Positions 24,306 through 33,885 of a stretch of DNA of 62,288 nt are shown one piece after another. The stretch's first letter is position 1. Each line of letters opens with the position of its first letter. The DNA is from Syntrophomonadaceae bacterium (lineage in GTDB: Bacteria; Bacillota; Syntrophomonadia; Syntrophomonadales; Syntrophomonadaceae), in NCBI GenBank assembly GCA_012729835.1, contig JAAYCK010000136.1, forward strand, positions 1-62,288. Direction: 5' to 3'. The position numbers and the translations under genes were made by a program. Below the pieces are notes generated by a model that ran no database searches, was not told the DNA's origin, and saw nothing but the letters and a program-made list of their open reading frames with translations.

Positions 24306-24589
24306 ACCCGGTTATCTAGCTCAAAGGCACACAAGTCTCTCCCACACTCTCCCCCTAGCCCTGACAACAGACTGGTAATATTAATGTAAGCAAAAGGATA
24401 ATAGTGGGTATAGTGGAATCATTGCGCCAGAGATAATGCCAAATTACTTAATTGACAAATAGTACATTATTAGATACCCTATAGCAAAGATATGTCTGAA
24501 TATTCTAAATCATCCGTCGAGCTGGTGAATAGAAATTGCGGTCATGAAGCCAATGGTTTCATAATATAAATTTCTGAGGAGGTAGATTT

Positions 24590-25018
24590 ATGACTGAAGC
24601 AAACATGGCTCCCCAAGCTCCGGCTCCCGATGAGGCTATGCAGGCCTTGCTGGCCAAAATTGCCAAAATCCAAAAGATTCTGGGGGTTTTGACTTGCGGC
24701 CAGGCTCTCATGGGACTGCTGGTACTGGTTGCTCCGATTATTCCATCGCTCGTTGGATCACCTGAACTTGGCTTTGGCCTATTTATGCTGGCCCCCTTCT
24801 ATTTTGGGCTTGCCTATGCGGCCAACTTCGCCAAAAAGGATCTTACTTTTGCCAAGGTGGCTTTCCGCAACACTGCCATTTCCGAACTAGGTCTATTCAT
24901 AGCTTCCATTTATGCATACCTGAGCACAGGTTCACTTATTGTCGGTATTGTCGCCGCAGCTGCTATCGTATTTGGCGGATTAGCTGGGATAGTAATCTAT
25001 CAGGCCAGCAAAGGCTAA
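24590..25018 (+). CDS. Hypothetical four-helix membrane protein
   Basis: A 142-residue protein with a hydrophilic, Ala/Pro-rich N-terminus (residues 1-30) and about four transmembrane helices, starting at ILGVLTCGQALMGLLVLVAP. A GGAGG site seven bases upstream supports the start. It is monocistronic with a terminator. No family is recognised. Spacing of the helices and Gly/Ala content resemble small DUF-type membrane proteins of Clostridia. Confidence 0.75.
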   Translation: MTEANMAPQAPAPDEAMQALLAKIAKIQKILGVLTCGQALMGLLVLVAPIIPSLVGSPELGFGLFMLAPFYFGLAYAANFAKKDLTFAKVAFRNTAISELGLFIASIYAYLSTGSLIVGIVAAAAIVFGGLAGIVIYQASKG

Positions 25019-25060
25019 AAAGTACCGAGATGGCATGAATAAAGAGCAAGGCAACCAAAC

Positions 25061-25110
25061 AGCCTGCCAATTGAAGCGTATTTACATACGTTGATTGAGC
25101 AGGCTTTTTG
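25061..25110 (+). terminator. Intrinsic terminator after the membrane protein gene
   Basis: AGCCTGC (25061-25067) pairs with GCAGGCT (25098-25104), with an inner interrupted stem (CAAT..GCGTA/TACGT..ATTG) and a TTTTTG tail. Confidence 0.8.
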
Positions 25111-25183
25111 CGTGAACGGAGTTATTCATAAAAATAAGCCGCCTTCTTTTCGCGAGAGTATTGCAGGTTTTGTTTTTCAATAT

Positions 25184-25213
25184 AAAACCCAGACCACCTA
25201 AATGATCTGGGTT
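25184..25213 (-). terminator. Intrinsic terminator of the acyl-CoA ligase gene
   Basis: AACCCAGA/TCTGGGTT stem with TTTTAT on the minus strand, 23 bases after the ligase stop. One of several terminators sharing a CCCAGA..TCTGGG core. Confidence 0.75.
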
Positions 25214-25235
25214 AATATGCGGAATTATCTGTCAC

Positions 25236-26870
25236 CTATATCTCTATTTGTGTCGCTACGATATGGTCAGCTCCGTACTTTTCCCGTAAGCGCGGCTTTT
25301 CGATCTTGCCGGTCGGGTTACGGGGTACTGAATCAAAAATGATTTTGCGCGGGCGTTTGTAACGTGGCATAGCGTTACAAAAGGCACTGATCTCCTCTTC
25401 CGTACATTCCACACCCGGCTTCAGTTCTATGATGGCAGCCGCTATCTCACCGACGCGCCGGTCAGGCAGACCGATGACTGCCACGTCCTTGATGGCATCA
25501 TGGGAACGGAGAAAGTCTTCCACCTGTACCGGGTAGATATTCTCGCCGCCGCTGATAATTACATCTTTCTTGCGGTCAACCAGGTAGACAAAGCCATCCT
25601 CATCCATGCGGGCCATATCCCCGGTAAAAAGCCAACCATCCTTGAGCACTGCTTCGGTAGCTTCAGGATCATTGTAGTAGCACTTCATCAAGCCCGGTCC
25701 CGAAACCGTCAGTTCCCCGACCTGTCCCTGCTCAACTGGAACACCGTTTTCATCGGTGATCCTGATCTGCCACTTATGACCCGGCACTCCGATAGCGCCG
25801 ACCTTGTGTATATTCTCGACACCGAGATGTACGCAGCCCGGGCCGATGGACTCACTTAAGCCATAGTTCGTATCATAATCGTGATGGGGAAAATACTTTT
25901 TCCAGCGACGGATCAAGCTGGGCGGGACCGGCTGGGCTCCGATATGCATCAGACGCCACTGGGCCAGGTCGTAATCCTCCAGGTTGATGGACCCGCTCTC
26001 GATAGCGTCTAGAATGTCCTGGGCCCAAGGGACCAGCAGCCATACGATAGTGATCTTCTCCTCAGATACGGTTTTGATTATCCATTCCGGCCTTACCCCG
26101 CGCAAGAGGACGGCCTTGCTGCCAGCCATCAGGCTGCCGAACCAGTGCATCTTGGCGCCGGTATGATAAAGCGGCGGGATGCAAAGGAAATTGTCATCCA
26201 GGGTTTGGCGGTGGTGTTCATATTCCGTATAAACTGCCGACATCAAACTGCTGTGGGTATGCAGGATAGCCTTGGGTCGGCCGGTAGTACCCGAAGAGAA
26301 ATATATCACGGCATCATCACCCTCGAAAATCTCCACTCTGGGGTCTTCCGAGGAGCAGTTGGCCGTCAGACGGTCATAGTTTTCCGCAAAACTGGGTCGG
26401 TCCTCCCCCGCAAAGAGGAGCATTTTGACCTGCGGTATCTTATCGTAGATACTCTCCACTCGACCGATAAATTCGGGGCCGAAAATCAAAACACTGGCCT
26501 CGGACAGATCCAGGCAGTACTTGATCTCGTCTTCCGTGTAGCGGAAGTTAAGGGGTACGGCCAGGGCACCGGCCTTCAATATCCCAAAGTAAATGGGGAG
26601 CCATTCCAGGCAGTTCATTAACAGGATGGCTACTTTATCGCCCCTTTTGATTCCCCTTTTGATTAAAAGATTGGCCATCCGGTTGGCTTTTTCATCGAAA
26701 ACCCGCCAGGTCATATCCCGCCGATACTCACCTGCCGGGTTGTTTTCCACCAGTTCATACTCTTTCCAGATAACATTGTGACTATCCTGAAGGTCCAGGT
26801 TGATTTCAGTCAGGCATATTTCCGATCCATACAACTCAGCATTTCGCGACAGCAATTCAGTGATTATCAT
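25236..26870 (-). CDS. Acyl-CoA ligase (AMP-forming)
   Basis: A 544-residue ANL-superfamily enzyme that activates a carboxylic acid to its CoA thioester through an acyl-adenylate. The ATG at 26870 lies eight bases after GGGAGG. Motifs: phosphate loop YFSSGTTGRPKAI, A5-type YGLSESIG, A7 LFTGDMARMDEDG, A8 hinge DRKKDVIISGGENIYP, and the catalytic Lys in RNPTGKIEKPRLR. The size and motif details fit the medium/long-chain fatty acid or benzoate-like ligases; the chain length is not predictable. It is followed (minus strand, 3') by a terminator and preceded by no cotranscribed gene. It would supply substrate for the acyl-CoA dehydrogenase and crotonase encoded elsewhere in the window. Confidence 0.92.
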   Translation of the reverse strand: MIITELLSRNAELYGSEICLTEINLDLQDSHNVIWKEYELVENNPAGEYRRDMTWRVFDEKANRMANLLIKRGIKRGDKVAILLMNCLEWLPIYFGILKAGALAVPLNFRYTEDEIKYCLDLSEASVLIFGPEFIGRVESIYDKIPQVKMLLFAGEDRPSFAENYDRLTANCSSEDPRVEIFEGDDAVIYFSSGTTGRPKAILHTHSSLMSAVYTEYEHHRQTLDDNFLCIPPLYHTGAKMHWFGSLMAGSKAVLLRGVRPEWIIKTVSEEKITIVWLLVPWAQDILDAIESGSINLEDYDLAQWRLMHIGAQPVPPSLIRRWKKYFPHHDYDTNYGLSESIGPGCVHLGVENIHKVGAIGVPGHKWQIRITDENGVPVEQGQVGELTVSGPGLMKCYYNDPEATEAVLKDGWLFTGDMARMDEDGFVYLVDRKKDVIISGGENIYPVQVEDFLRSHDAIKDVAVIGLPDRRVGEIAAAIIELKPGVECTEEEISAFCNAMPRYKRPRKIIFDSVPRNPTGKIEKPRLREKYGADHIVATQIEI

Positions 26871-27009
26871 TGCCAAATCCTCCCGTTCTACGTGTGCACC
26901 CTATTAGATAATACTAACCATCCTACATCACGCCTAAAAACTATTATAGAATTATCAATTCATTGAATCAATAGATTTCGGCAGGTACTCCGCTTATCAG
27001 TATATAAAA

Positions 27010-27429
27010 CTACTCGGCTGTCGGAAGAACCACATCCTTAGCCGTGATAAACATAATATAGGAGCAAAAGCAAAGCAGGGTTTCTTCCTCATCATATATT
27101 CTTACTTCGCAGCTTCCTATCTGCCGACTACGGTGTACCGCTGTAGCAACCGCCCTAATTTTTCCCTTTTTAGCGGGTTTCACATAGTTGATGTTAGCAT
27201 TAAGAGTCACAACCAATTTTCCGAAGGATATAATAGATACCCCGGCGGTAATGTCAGCCAGGGTCGATAGGGCTCCCCCGTGCAGGGTACCCATAAAATT
27301 TTGATGGTTCGGTTCATAATCAAATTCGGCTTCGGCATACCCCTTCTCCATCTTCAGTATCTTCATGCCGTTGTTCATACTGAACACATCATTTTGATTA
27401 AAGTGCTCCCGAAAGCGCTCATAATCCAT
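27010..27429 (-). CDS. PaaI-type hotdog thioesterase
   Basis: A 139-residue hotdog-fold protein. The family segment GTLHGGALSTLADITAGVS holds the Gly-Gly turn and the Asp used for catalysis in PaaI-like acyl-CoA thioesterases. It likely hydrolyses acyl- or aryl-CoA esters. It lies 140 bases upstream of the acyl-CoA ligase start on the same strand and so may be cotranscribed with it; the functional pairing of ligase and thioesterase makes sense but is inference. Confidence 0.88.
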   Translation of the reverse strand: MDYERFREHFNQNDVFSMNNGMKILKMEKGYAEAEFDYEPNHQNFMGTLHGGALSTLADITAGVSIISFGKLVVTLNANINYVKPAKKGKIRAVATAVHRSRQIGSCEVRIYDEEETLLCFCSYIMFITAKDVVLPTAE

Positions 27430-27568
27430 AATTTATACTCCTCCAGCAGTAAGCAGGGAAACAAACCCTTAGCTCCCTTAAATATTTATTCTTGTGAATA
27501 AACTTCTTTACGACTTGAAAATATCCTTCCATAAAATAACTGATCCGTAATAAGAGATAACAAAACAA

Positions 27569-27595
27569 AACCCCGGTGCTCTAAAGCTCGGGGTT
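27569..27595 (-). terminator. Intrinsic terminator of the 86-aa membrane protein gene
   Basis: AACCCC/GGGGTT stem extended by GAGC/GCTC-type pairing with one mismatch; minus strand continues TTTGTTTTG. Confidence 0.7.
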
Positions 27596-27624
27596 GGTTC
27601 ACTATACTTATGCTCTTGGTTGGT

Positions 27625-27885
27625 TTATAACCCCCAGAAGTGGATTCCTTTCTCGTGCATGATAAACCAGGCAATTACCAGCCATCCAGCCATTGCTACT
27701 ATACCAAAAATATTATCTGACCAAGTTAGCACTGATCGCCTGACTATGATGTAAGTCACCATAACGATCGTATAGAATCCAATAAGGCCGAGCGAGATAT
27801 AGAACAGGCTGGGCCACCCGAATTTCAGCCATCCCAGGATAAAGGCGGCTATCAATATGCTGATTTCGATTATTGCAGTTCGCAT
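27625..27885 (-). CDS. Hypothetical small membrane protein (86 aa)
   Basis: An 86-residue protein with three predicted helices, from the ATG at 27885 that follows GGGAGGTGTTGGC. It reads MRTAIIEISILIAAFILGW and ends HEKGIHFWGL. I do not recognise it. It is monocistronic with its own terminator, divergent from cysK. Confidence 0.7.
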   Translation of the reverse strand: MRTAIIEISILIAAFILGWLKFGWPSLFYISLGLIGFYTIVMVTYIIVRRSVLTWSDNIFGIVAMAGWLVIAWFIMHEKGIHFWGL

Positions 27886-28161
27886 GCCAACACCTCCCAG
27901 AAGGTTATTCAATGTCCATCGAACTATTTCCTTTATTTTTCTCGATTCCTTCCCTTTGATTCATTGACTCAAGCGAGTTCAGAGGATCAATATCCAGAAT
28001 CGAGGCTAATCTGTAGGATCGAACAATAAGTAAGAACTATATTTCAAATTAATCTGAATGAAGGGGTGACCAGGCATGTTTTTTCTGATATACATTTCCT
28101 CATTTTTATTGTGAATGATAATATATATAATAGTGTCGACTAAACGGGAGGACGAATTAAT

Positions 28162-29058
28162 ATGTACGACAATATCATAGATGCCATCGGCCATACTCCG
28201 CTGGTCAGAATAAATAAACTCAACCCCAAACCGCATATCCCGCTATATGCGAAGCTGGAGGGTTTTAACCCCACCGGGAGCATCAAGGACCGGATCGCCA
28301 TCAAAATGGTAGAACAGGCGGAGGAAAACGGTACATTAACCCCTGGAAAGACCATTATAGAACCCACTTCGGGCAATACCGGTATTGGTCTGGCCATGAT
28401 AGGTGCTATAAAAGGCTATCCAGTTGAGATAGTAATGAGTGAGGCAGTCTCCATCGAACGTCGCAAAATGATCGAAGCCTTTGGAGGAAAATGTGTCTTG
28501 ACCGACCCCTCTCTGGGTACGGATGGTGCCATTCAGAGAGCGCGCGAGCTGGTCAGTACCTACCCCGATAAATACTTTATGCCCAATCAATTTTCCAATG
28601 AATATAACAAACTGGCCCATTATTTGACTACCGCCAATGAAATCTGGGAAGATACCGAAGGTCAGGTGACTCATTTCGTTTCCGCCCTGGGTACCTCAGG
28701 AACTATCATGGGCGTAGGTATGGGTCTTAAAGCGAAGAATCCGGCTATACAGATTGTGGAGGCGCATCCCGTTCTGGGTCATTACATTCAAGGACTGAAG
28801 AACATGCAGGAGGCCATCGTTCCAGAAATCTATGATCCTACCCAGATCGACCACCGGATCATGATCGAATCCGAGGCCGCATTCGCTATGGCCCGAAAGA
28901 TCGTAGCCCAGGAAGGCATCCTGGTGGGCATGAGCAGCGGAGCAGCCATGCTGGCGGCTGTGGAATGCATCAAGGAACTGGAAGAAGGCTTCGTAGTCGT
29001 AGTATTGGCCGATCGGGGAGAAAAGTATTTGAGTACCAATCTGTTTGATATGCCATGA
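28162..29058 (+). CDS. cysK: Cysteine synthase (O-acetylserine sulfhydrylase)
   Basis: A 298-residue fold-type II PLP enzyme that makes L-cysteine from O-acetylserine and sulfide. The PLP lysine is in NPTGSIKDRIA, the substrate-binding loop is TSGNTGIGLAM, and the phosphate-binding glycines are in ALGTSGTIMGVG. A GGGAGG site precedes the ATG. Length matches CysK rather than cystathionine beta-synthase. There is no recognisable T-box or S-box in the 276-base leader, and it is monocistronic with a strong terminator. Confidence 0.93.
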   Translation: MYDNIIDAIGHTPLVRINKLNPKPHIPLYAKLEGFNPTGSIKDRIAIKMVEQAEENGTLTPGKTIIEPTSGNTGIGLAMIGAIKGYPVEIVMSEAVSIERRKMIEAFGGKCVLTDPSLGTDGAIQRARELVSTYPDKYFMPNQFSNEYNKLAHYLTTANEIWEDTEGQVTHFVSALGTSGTIMGVGMGLKAKNPAIQIVEAHPVLGHYIQGLKNMQEAIVPEIYDPTQIDHRIMIESEAAFAMARKIVAQEGILVGMSSGAAMLAAVECIKELEEGFVVVVLADRGEKYLSTNLFDMP

Positions 29059-29096
29059 GATAAGTAGGATGGTCATTCATATTTCTGAAATAACGT

Positions 29097-29135
29097 AAAA
29101 CCCAGACCCATTATTGTCTGGGTTTTGTCTTTTTA
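29097..29135 (+). terminator. Intrinsic terminator after cysK
   Basis: AAAACCCAGAC (29097-29107) pairs with GTCTGGGTTTT (29116-29126), then GTCTTTTT. Shares the CCCAGAC core with other terminators in the window. Confidence 0.88.
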
Positions 29136-29233
29136 AACCACCAAGCAAGGTATAGGGAATCAATTTTTTCTCCCCTGGCACATACAAAAAGATTTAGAAT
29201 ACATATATGAATTCTTGTTTGAAGGATGTTTGT

Positions 29234-29911
29234 ATGAGAAAGATCATGGTTTTTGCTCCCCATCCCGATGATGATGTAATAGGATGCGGCGGCAGTATTG
29301 CCAAACATACCAGCCAGGGTCACGAGGTGATCACCGTTTTCATGACATCCGGCGAGGCCGGGAGCCTTTGCTGTTCCTGCTCGGAATTGGCTGCATTGCG
29401 CGAAAATGAAGCCCGTCAGGCGTCAGAGGTATTAGGGGTCAAAGCGACCATCTTCCTGGGTAACCCGGATGGCTTTCTGGAATATGGCCGCGATAATTTG
29501 ATGAGAATAATGATCCTTCTTCGTTCGGAAAAGCCTGATATGGTTTATCTTCCTCACGCTCTGGACGGCAATGAGGACCACCGGGTAACGCACAAACTAG
29601 TTTTAGATGCCTGCCGCCGCGCTGCTGGTCCCTGGTTTCAGGAATGCCCGGGGGGTCCCTGGGAAGTAAAAACCATACTGGCTTATGAGGTCTGGACCCC
29701 GCTGCATGAGCTCTCCTATATTGAAGACATCACAATCTATATGGAGCAAAAGCTTGAAGCTCTGCGTTTACATTCCTCCCAGCTTGCCGATATCCGGTAT
29801 GACGAGGCTATTGAGGGGCTCAATCACTATCGGGGGATTTTGAGCGCTAAAGGACAGTATTGCGAATGTTTCCAGCTACTTAAGGCTGAGTCCGGTTCCC
29901 TTAACGCCTGA
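29234..29911 (+). CDS. PIG-L family deacetylase
   Basis: A 225-residue zinc deacetylase of the PIG-L/LmbE family, acting on N-acetylated sugars. The ATG at 29234 follows GAAGGA by seven bases; a start nine codons upstream is weaker. Zinc ligands and base are in VFAPHPDDDVIGCGG, and the later His is in LDGNEDHRVTHK. It is followed after 62 bases by a glycosyltransferase gene, a pairing like MshA/MshB or BshA/BshB in thiol cofactor synthesis (bacillithiol, mycothiol). That match is suggestive only, since such pairs also serve cell-surface glycoconjugates. Confidence 0.9.
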   Translation: MRKIMVFAPHPDDDVIGCGGSIAKHTSQGHEVITVFMTSGEAGSLCCSCSELAALRENEARQASEVLGVKATIFLGNPDGFLEYGRDNLMRIMILLRSEKPDMVYLPHALDGNEDHRVTHKLVLDACRRAAGPWFQECPGGPWEVKTILAYEVWTPLHELSYIEDITIYMEQKLEALRLHSSQLADIRYDEAIEGLNHYRGILSAKGQYCECFQLLKAESGSLNA

Positions 29912-29973
29912 GGCGGTTGTCTTGGGTTCATTATTTAAGAACAGCTATGATTTTAGTAAACAGGGGTATCAAA

Positions 29974-31011
29974 ATGGCCCGTATTCTAATGGTTACACCA
30001 CTTTTGAAAAGCCAGCGCGGCAACAGCATCACGGCTGCCCGATTGTTCAATGGTCTTAGCAGCAAGGGCTATGCTATAGATCTGCTAAGCATGGACGAGC
30101 CGGATTGGCAACTGCAGCTTGACCGTTATTGCCATACAAACTCCTATGACATGGTCCATGGCTTCCATGCCCTGCAGTTTTCTCGGGTCGCCCATCATCC
30201 AGCTATTAAAGATTTACCCCTGCTGTTGACCACCACCGGTACTGACATAAACTACGATCTGACCGGGCCCCATAAAGAACCAACCCTGCAGACCTTGTTA
30301 AAGGCCAGCTGGGTAGTGGTTTTTAATGAAGACCTGGGCCAACATATAAGCGATACCGATAACCGCCTTCAGTCCAGACTGACGGTCATACCCCAGGGGG
30401 TGGACCTACCCACGAGACCGCCGGCTTCACGACAACAGTATGGCTTATCTGAAACAGATGTCGTATTCATCATCCCAAGTGGCCTAAGACCAGTAAAGAA
30501 TCTGGATCTAGCCCTGGATGGCCTGGATATTGCTCAACGCAGCCATCCCTCTCTATCTCTGCTCATCCTGGGTGCAGCCATAGATAGCGCATATAGCGAC
30601 CATATCAAATCAAGGCTGAATCAACTGCCCTGGGCTCATTATCTGGACGAGATACCCCATGATGAAATTGGGGGCATCATGCAGATGGCCGATATAGTAC
30701 TCAATACCTCTCTGGCGGAGGGACAACCCCAGGGGGCTCTTGAAGCCATGAGCCTGGGTAAACCCTGCATCCTGACCGCTGTCCCCGGTAACCTGGGGAT
30801 TATTGAAAATGGGATCGATGGTTACTATATCAACTCTGCCCGTGAACTGGCCTCCGCTGCCATGCAACTCATCACAGCGCCATCACTGCGAACTGCTATG
30901 GGAAGCGCCGCCCGCCAACTGGTTATTGAGTGTTATTCAGCGGAAAAAGAGCTTGCTGCCTATGCCCAGCTGTATGAAGAATTGATCAGTCTTCAAAATA
31001 CTCCCGGGTAA
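29974..31011 (+). CDS. Glycosyltransferase family 4 (GT-B)
   Basis: A 345-residue GT-B glycosyltransferase from the ATG at 29974 (AGGGG site upstream). The N-terminal domain includes the Gly-containing loop QRGNSITAARLFNGL; the C-terminal domain carries the E-x7-E nucleotide-sugar motif in AEGQPQGALEAMSLGKPCI. Coding runs 26 bases into the 3' end of the convergent acyl-CoA dehydrogenase gene. It is the likely partner of the PIG-L deacetylase upstream. Acceptor and sugar donor are not predictable. Confidence 0.88.
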   Translation: MARILMVTPLLKSQRGNSITAARLFNGLSSKGYAIDLLSMDEPDWQLQLDRYCHTNSYDMVHGFHALQFSRVAHHPAIKDLPLLLTTTGTDINYDLTGPHKEPTLQTLLKASWVVVFNEDLGQHISDTDNRLQSRLTVIPQGVDLPTRPPASRQQYGLSETDVVFIIPSGLRPVKNLDLALDGLDIAQRSHPSLSLLILGAAIDSAYSDHIKSRLNQLPWAHYLDEIPHDEIGGIMQMADIVLNTSLAEGQPQGALEAMSLGKPCILTAVPGNLGIIENGIDGYYINSARELASAAMQLITAPSLRTAMGSAARQLVIECYSAEKELAAYAQLYEELISLQNTPG

Positions 31012-32785
31012 TTTCAACGGTTACTTTGTCATCAGAAAGCAGTCGGATCGCCAGACTATGAATCTTGATCAGCTCATAGTCAAAGAAATACCGGCCAGCA
31101 AAGATTTTCCCCTGGTAAAACGCCTGGTCCCGATCAGTTGCCGGCTCTTTTAATGACTTTATTGAAACAGTCATCAATTTCAGCCACTGCCAGGCAATCG
31201 CGATCTGGCTCATAAATTCCAGATACAGCACCGCATCGGCTAAGAAGGCTTCATTACTGATTTTGGACTTCTTGGCCAGCAGCTCGGCAGTCACATCTTT
31301 CATCAACCCAATTGCGCTTTCCAGCGAACTCACCTGTTTTTCCAGCTCGGCAAAGGTTTTAGCCTCTATCATGGTTTTTTCTATTTCTTGAATATACAGT
31401 TCAAAGGCTTTGCCCTGTTTCATGCTTACTTTGCGGCCCAGGATATCCTGCCCCTGGATACCGGTTGTACCCTCGTGGATCGGATCGATGCGAATGTCCC
31501 GATAGTATTGTTCAACCGGAAAATCTCCGCAGAATCCGTAGCCGCCATGTATCTGAATTGCCGCACTGGTGGCCAGAATACCCATTTCCGACGGATAGGT
31601 CTTCAGAATCGGAATCAAGAAGTCCACCAGCATTTCATTTTCTTCCACGTTTTCCCCGACCGTTATCAGGTCCTGATACACGGAAAGTTGGATCCCCAGA
31701 GCCAGCGCCCCTTCCATTACCGACTTTTGTAAAAGGAGCATCCGTTTGATATCAGCGTGTTCGATCAGTTCCACCATTGGGGTGGCGGGGTCTTTCTGGT
31801 CGGGCTTCCTGCCCTGTTTTCTCTGCTGAGCATATTCCAGAGCGGCATAGTAAGCACCGGATATTTTACTGATTGCACCGATGCCCACGTTGATCCTCTC
31901 TTCATTCATCATCTTGAACATCTGCGCCAGACCTTTGCCTTCTTGGCCCACCAGCCAGCCGCGGCAGTCTTTCGCCTCGCCCATAGTGAGCTGACAGATC
32001 GGAGACCCCCGGTAGCCCAGCTTATGTTCTATCCCGCCGCATTGGACATCATTGTATTCCAGGTCGCCTTTTGCATTGATGCGGTATTCGGGAACCACAA
32101 ATAGTGAAATACCCGGAACCCCAGCCGGGCCGTCTTTTAACCGGGCAATCATCAGGTGGACGACATTGTCCACCACGTCACTGTTGCCGGCCGATATGAA
32201 TATCTTCTGGCCTTTTATAAGGTAATACCCCTGATCGGTCGGTTCCGCGATAGTAGTAAGGTCACCCAGCGAACTCCCCACATCAGGTTCAGTTAGTGCC
32301 ATGGTCCCCTGCCATTTCCCGGAATACATCTTCTCCAGATAGGTATCCTTCATTTCCTGGCTGCCAAATTGGTAAATGAGATTAGCGGCACCGCCGGTCA
32401 GCATGGGATAGACTTGCATGGAGTAGTTGGCCGCACCGAATAGAAAAGAAGCTAGCACCTTGATCGTCAAAGGCAATTGCTGTCCCCCGACAGCATAAGG
32501 CTTTTCCGCTTGGATCCACCCGCCTTCACCCATTTCTTTAAGGTATGGTACTATGGCTTTATGGACATGTACCTTGCCGTTCTCCCAATAGGGCGGATTG
32601 ACATCCATGTCTTTAAAGAAAGGAAACATCATTTCCTCACTGATTTTTTGGGCAGTATCCAGAACCATTTTAAAGGTCTCTTCATCATGATCTGCAAAAT
32701 ACGGAAAACGATTGAGTGATGCTACCTCGAACACTTCATTCATTAAAAAATCAATATTCCTTCTGCTAGCAAACCTATCAGCCAT
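30986..32785 (-). CDS. Acyl-CoA dehydrogenase (long form)
   Basis: A 599-residue flavoprotein, about 200 residues longer than classical acyl-CoA dehydrogenases, matching the long form with a C-terminal extension (AidB/Acd-like, DUF1974-type groups) common in fatty-acid-degrading anaerobes. FAD and substrate segments are MALTEPDVGSSLGDLTT and KIFISAGNSD. The catalytic Glu and following motif are in RIDPIHEGTTGIQGQDI. It oxidises acyl-CoA to enoyl-CoA and passes electrons to ETF or a similar carrier; no etf genes are in the window. An SDR gene lies 39 bases upstream on the same strand. The 3' end overlaps the convergent glycosyltransferase gene. Confidence 0.93.
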   Translation of the reverse strand: MADRFASRRNIDFLMNEVFEVASLNRFPYFADHDEETFKMVLDTAQKISEEMMFPFFKDMDVNPPYWENGKVHVHKAIVPYLKEMGEGGWIQAEKPYAVGGQQLPLTIKVLASFLFGAANYSMQVYPMLTGGAANLIYQFGSQEMKDTYLEKMYSGKWQGTMALTEPDVGSSLGDLTTIAEPTDQGYYLIKGQKIFISAGNSDVVDNVVHLMIARLKDGPAGVPGISLFVVPEYRINAKGDLEYNDVQCGGIEHKLGYRGSPICQLTMGEAKDCRGWLVGQEGKGLAQMFKMMNEERINVGIGAISKISGAYYAALEYAQQRKQGRKPDQKDPATPMVELIEHADIKRMLLLQKSVMEGALALGIQLSVYQDLITVGENVEENEMLVDFLIPILKTYPSEMGILATSAAIQIHGGYGFCGDFPVEQYYRDIRIDPIHEGTTGIQGQDILGRKVSMKQGKAFELYIQEIEKTMIEAKTFAELEKQVSSLESAIGLMKDVTAELLAKKSKISNEAFLADAVLYLEFMSQIAIAWQWLKLMTVSIKSLKEPATDRDQAFYQGKIFAGRYFFDYELIKIHSLAIRLLSDDKVTVEITREYFED

Positions 32786-32824
32786 TCTATAACCCCCCGC
32801 AACTATAATAAAGTAACCTGCATT

Positions 32825-33604
32825 TTATTGCGCTACCCAGCCTCCGTCAATACTCAGGATCACCCCGGTGCAATATGATGCCCCGGGAGAAGCTAAAAAC
32901 AGCGTGGCAGCCTTCAATTCATCATCTCCGCCAAAGCGTCTTAAGGGAATATTGGCCAGCATCAGCTCTTCGCTTTTGTCCATTACCCCCGCCGTCATTT
33001 TGGTAGGAAACCATCCCGGCGCCAGGGCGTTTACCGTAATATTGTACTTGGCCCATTTTATCGCCAGATCCCGGGTCAAGCCGGCAACAGCGGCTTTACT
33101 GGCTTGATAAGCCACTGCATCCATTATATCCGGGTCAGCCCCGACAAAGGCCGCCAGAGAAGCCAGATTAATGATACGACCATAGTTTTGCCCGGCCATG
33201 ATTTGACCGGCTTTCTGTGCCATCATCCACGAACCGGTCAGGTTGGTATCAATGACCTTTTTCCAGGCTTCTATGGGATATTCCAGCGACGGTGCGCCCC
33301 AACTGGCTCCTGAATTATTAACAAGAATATCCACCCGGGAAAACTCCTGCATTACCAGCTTATAAAGGTCTTCTACATCAGACGGCTCTTTCACATCGCA
33401 TTTGGCTGCTATAACCTTAATGCCGAGTTTACTTTCCATATCATGGGCTGCTTCCTGGCACCGTTCGAGATTCCTAGCCGCCAATACCAGATCAGCCCCG
33501 GCCTCCCCCAAGGCGTAGGCCATTTGCACCCCGATTCCTGCTGCGCCGCCGGTCACGATAGCCACCTGTCCTGACAAATCGAATAGTTCCTTATTGGATC
33601 TCAT
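32825..33604 (-). CDS. SDR family oxidoreductase
   Basis: A 259-residue classical short-chain dehydrogenase. Motifs: TGGAAGIGVQMA (cofactor Rossmann), NNSGAS, catalytic Ser in RIINLASLAAF and Y-x3-K in AYQASKAAVAGL. It resembles 3-oxoacyl-ACP/gluconate 5-dehydrogenase-like enzymes and may act as a 3-hydroxyacyl-CoA dehydrogenase given the acyl-CoA dehydrogenase gene downstream in the same operon; that is inference. It starts with ATG shortly after a GAAGGTCG site. Confidence 0.9.
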   Translation of the reverse strand: MRSNKELFDLSGQVAIVTGGAAGIGVQMAYALGEAGADLVLAARNLERCQEAAHDMESKLGIKVIAAKCDVKEPSDVEDLYKLVMQEFSRVDILVNNSGASWGAPSLEYPIEAWKKVIDTNLTGSWMMAQKAGQIMAGQNYGRIINLASLAAFVGADPDIMDAVAYQASKAAVAGLTRDLAIKWAKYNITVNALAPGWFPTKMTAGVMDKSEELMLANIPLRRFGGDDELKAATLFLASPGASYCTGVILSIDGGWVAQ

Positions 33605-33885
33605 AAACGATCGACCTTCTTTCCGTTCATAATCGAGTGATCCGAATTTTATTTAAGTATAAATTATACGTAAAGCAAATATCAATATCTTTAATATATG
33701 TTAGAGCAAATAATTTCTGGTTTTAGATAGTCTATATTTCAAATGAAAGGCAAGTATATCCTTTTAGCCGGATAATCGTCTATTATTTATAGAAGGGCAC
33801 TATATTGGTTATATACTATTAATATAGAAGATTCCTGCCAGCAATTCCGTAAAAAAGTGCGGGTGCTGCTAAGGAGGTGACAGGC

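Noticed and set aside
29974-32785. Terminator between the convergent glycosyltransferase and acyl-CoA dehydrogenase genes
   Set aside because: The coding regions overlap by 26 bases and no hairpin with a T-tract is seen there.
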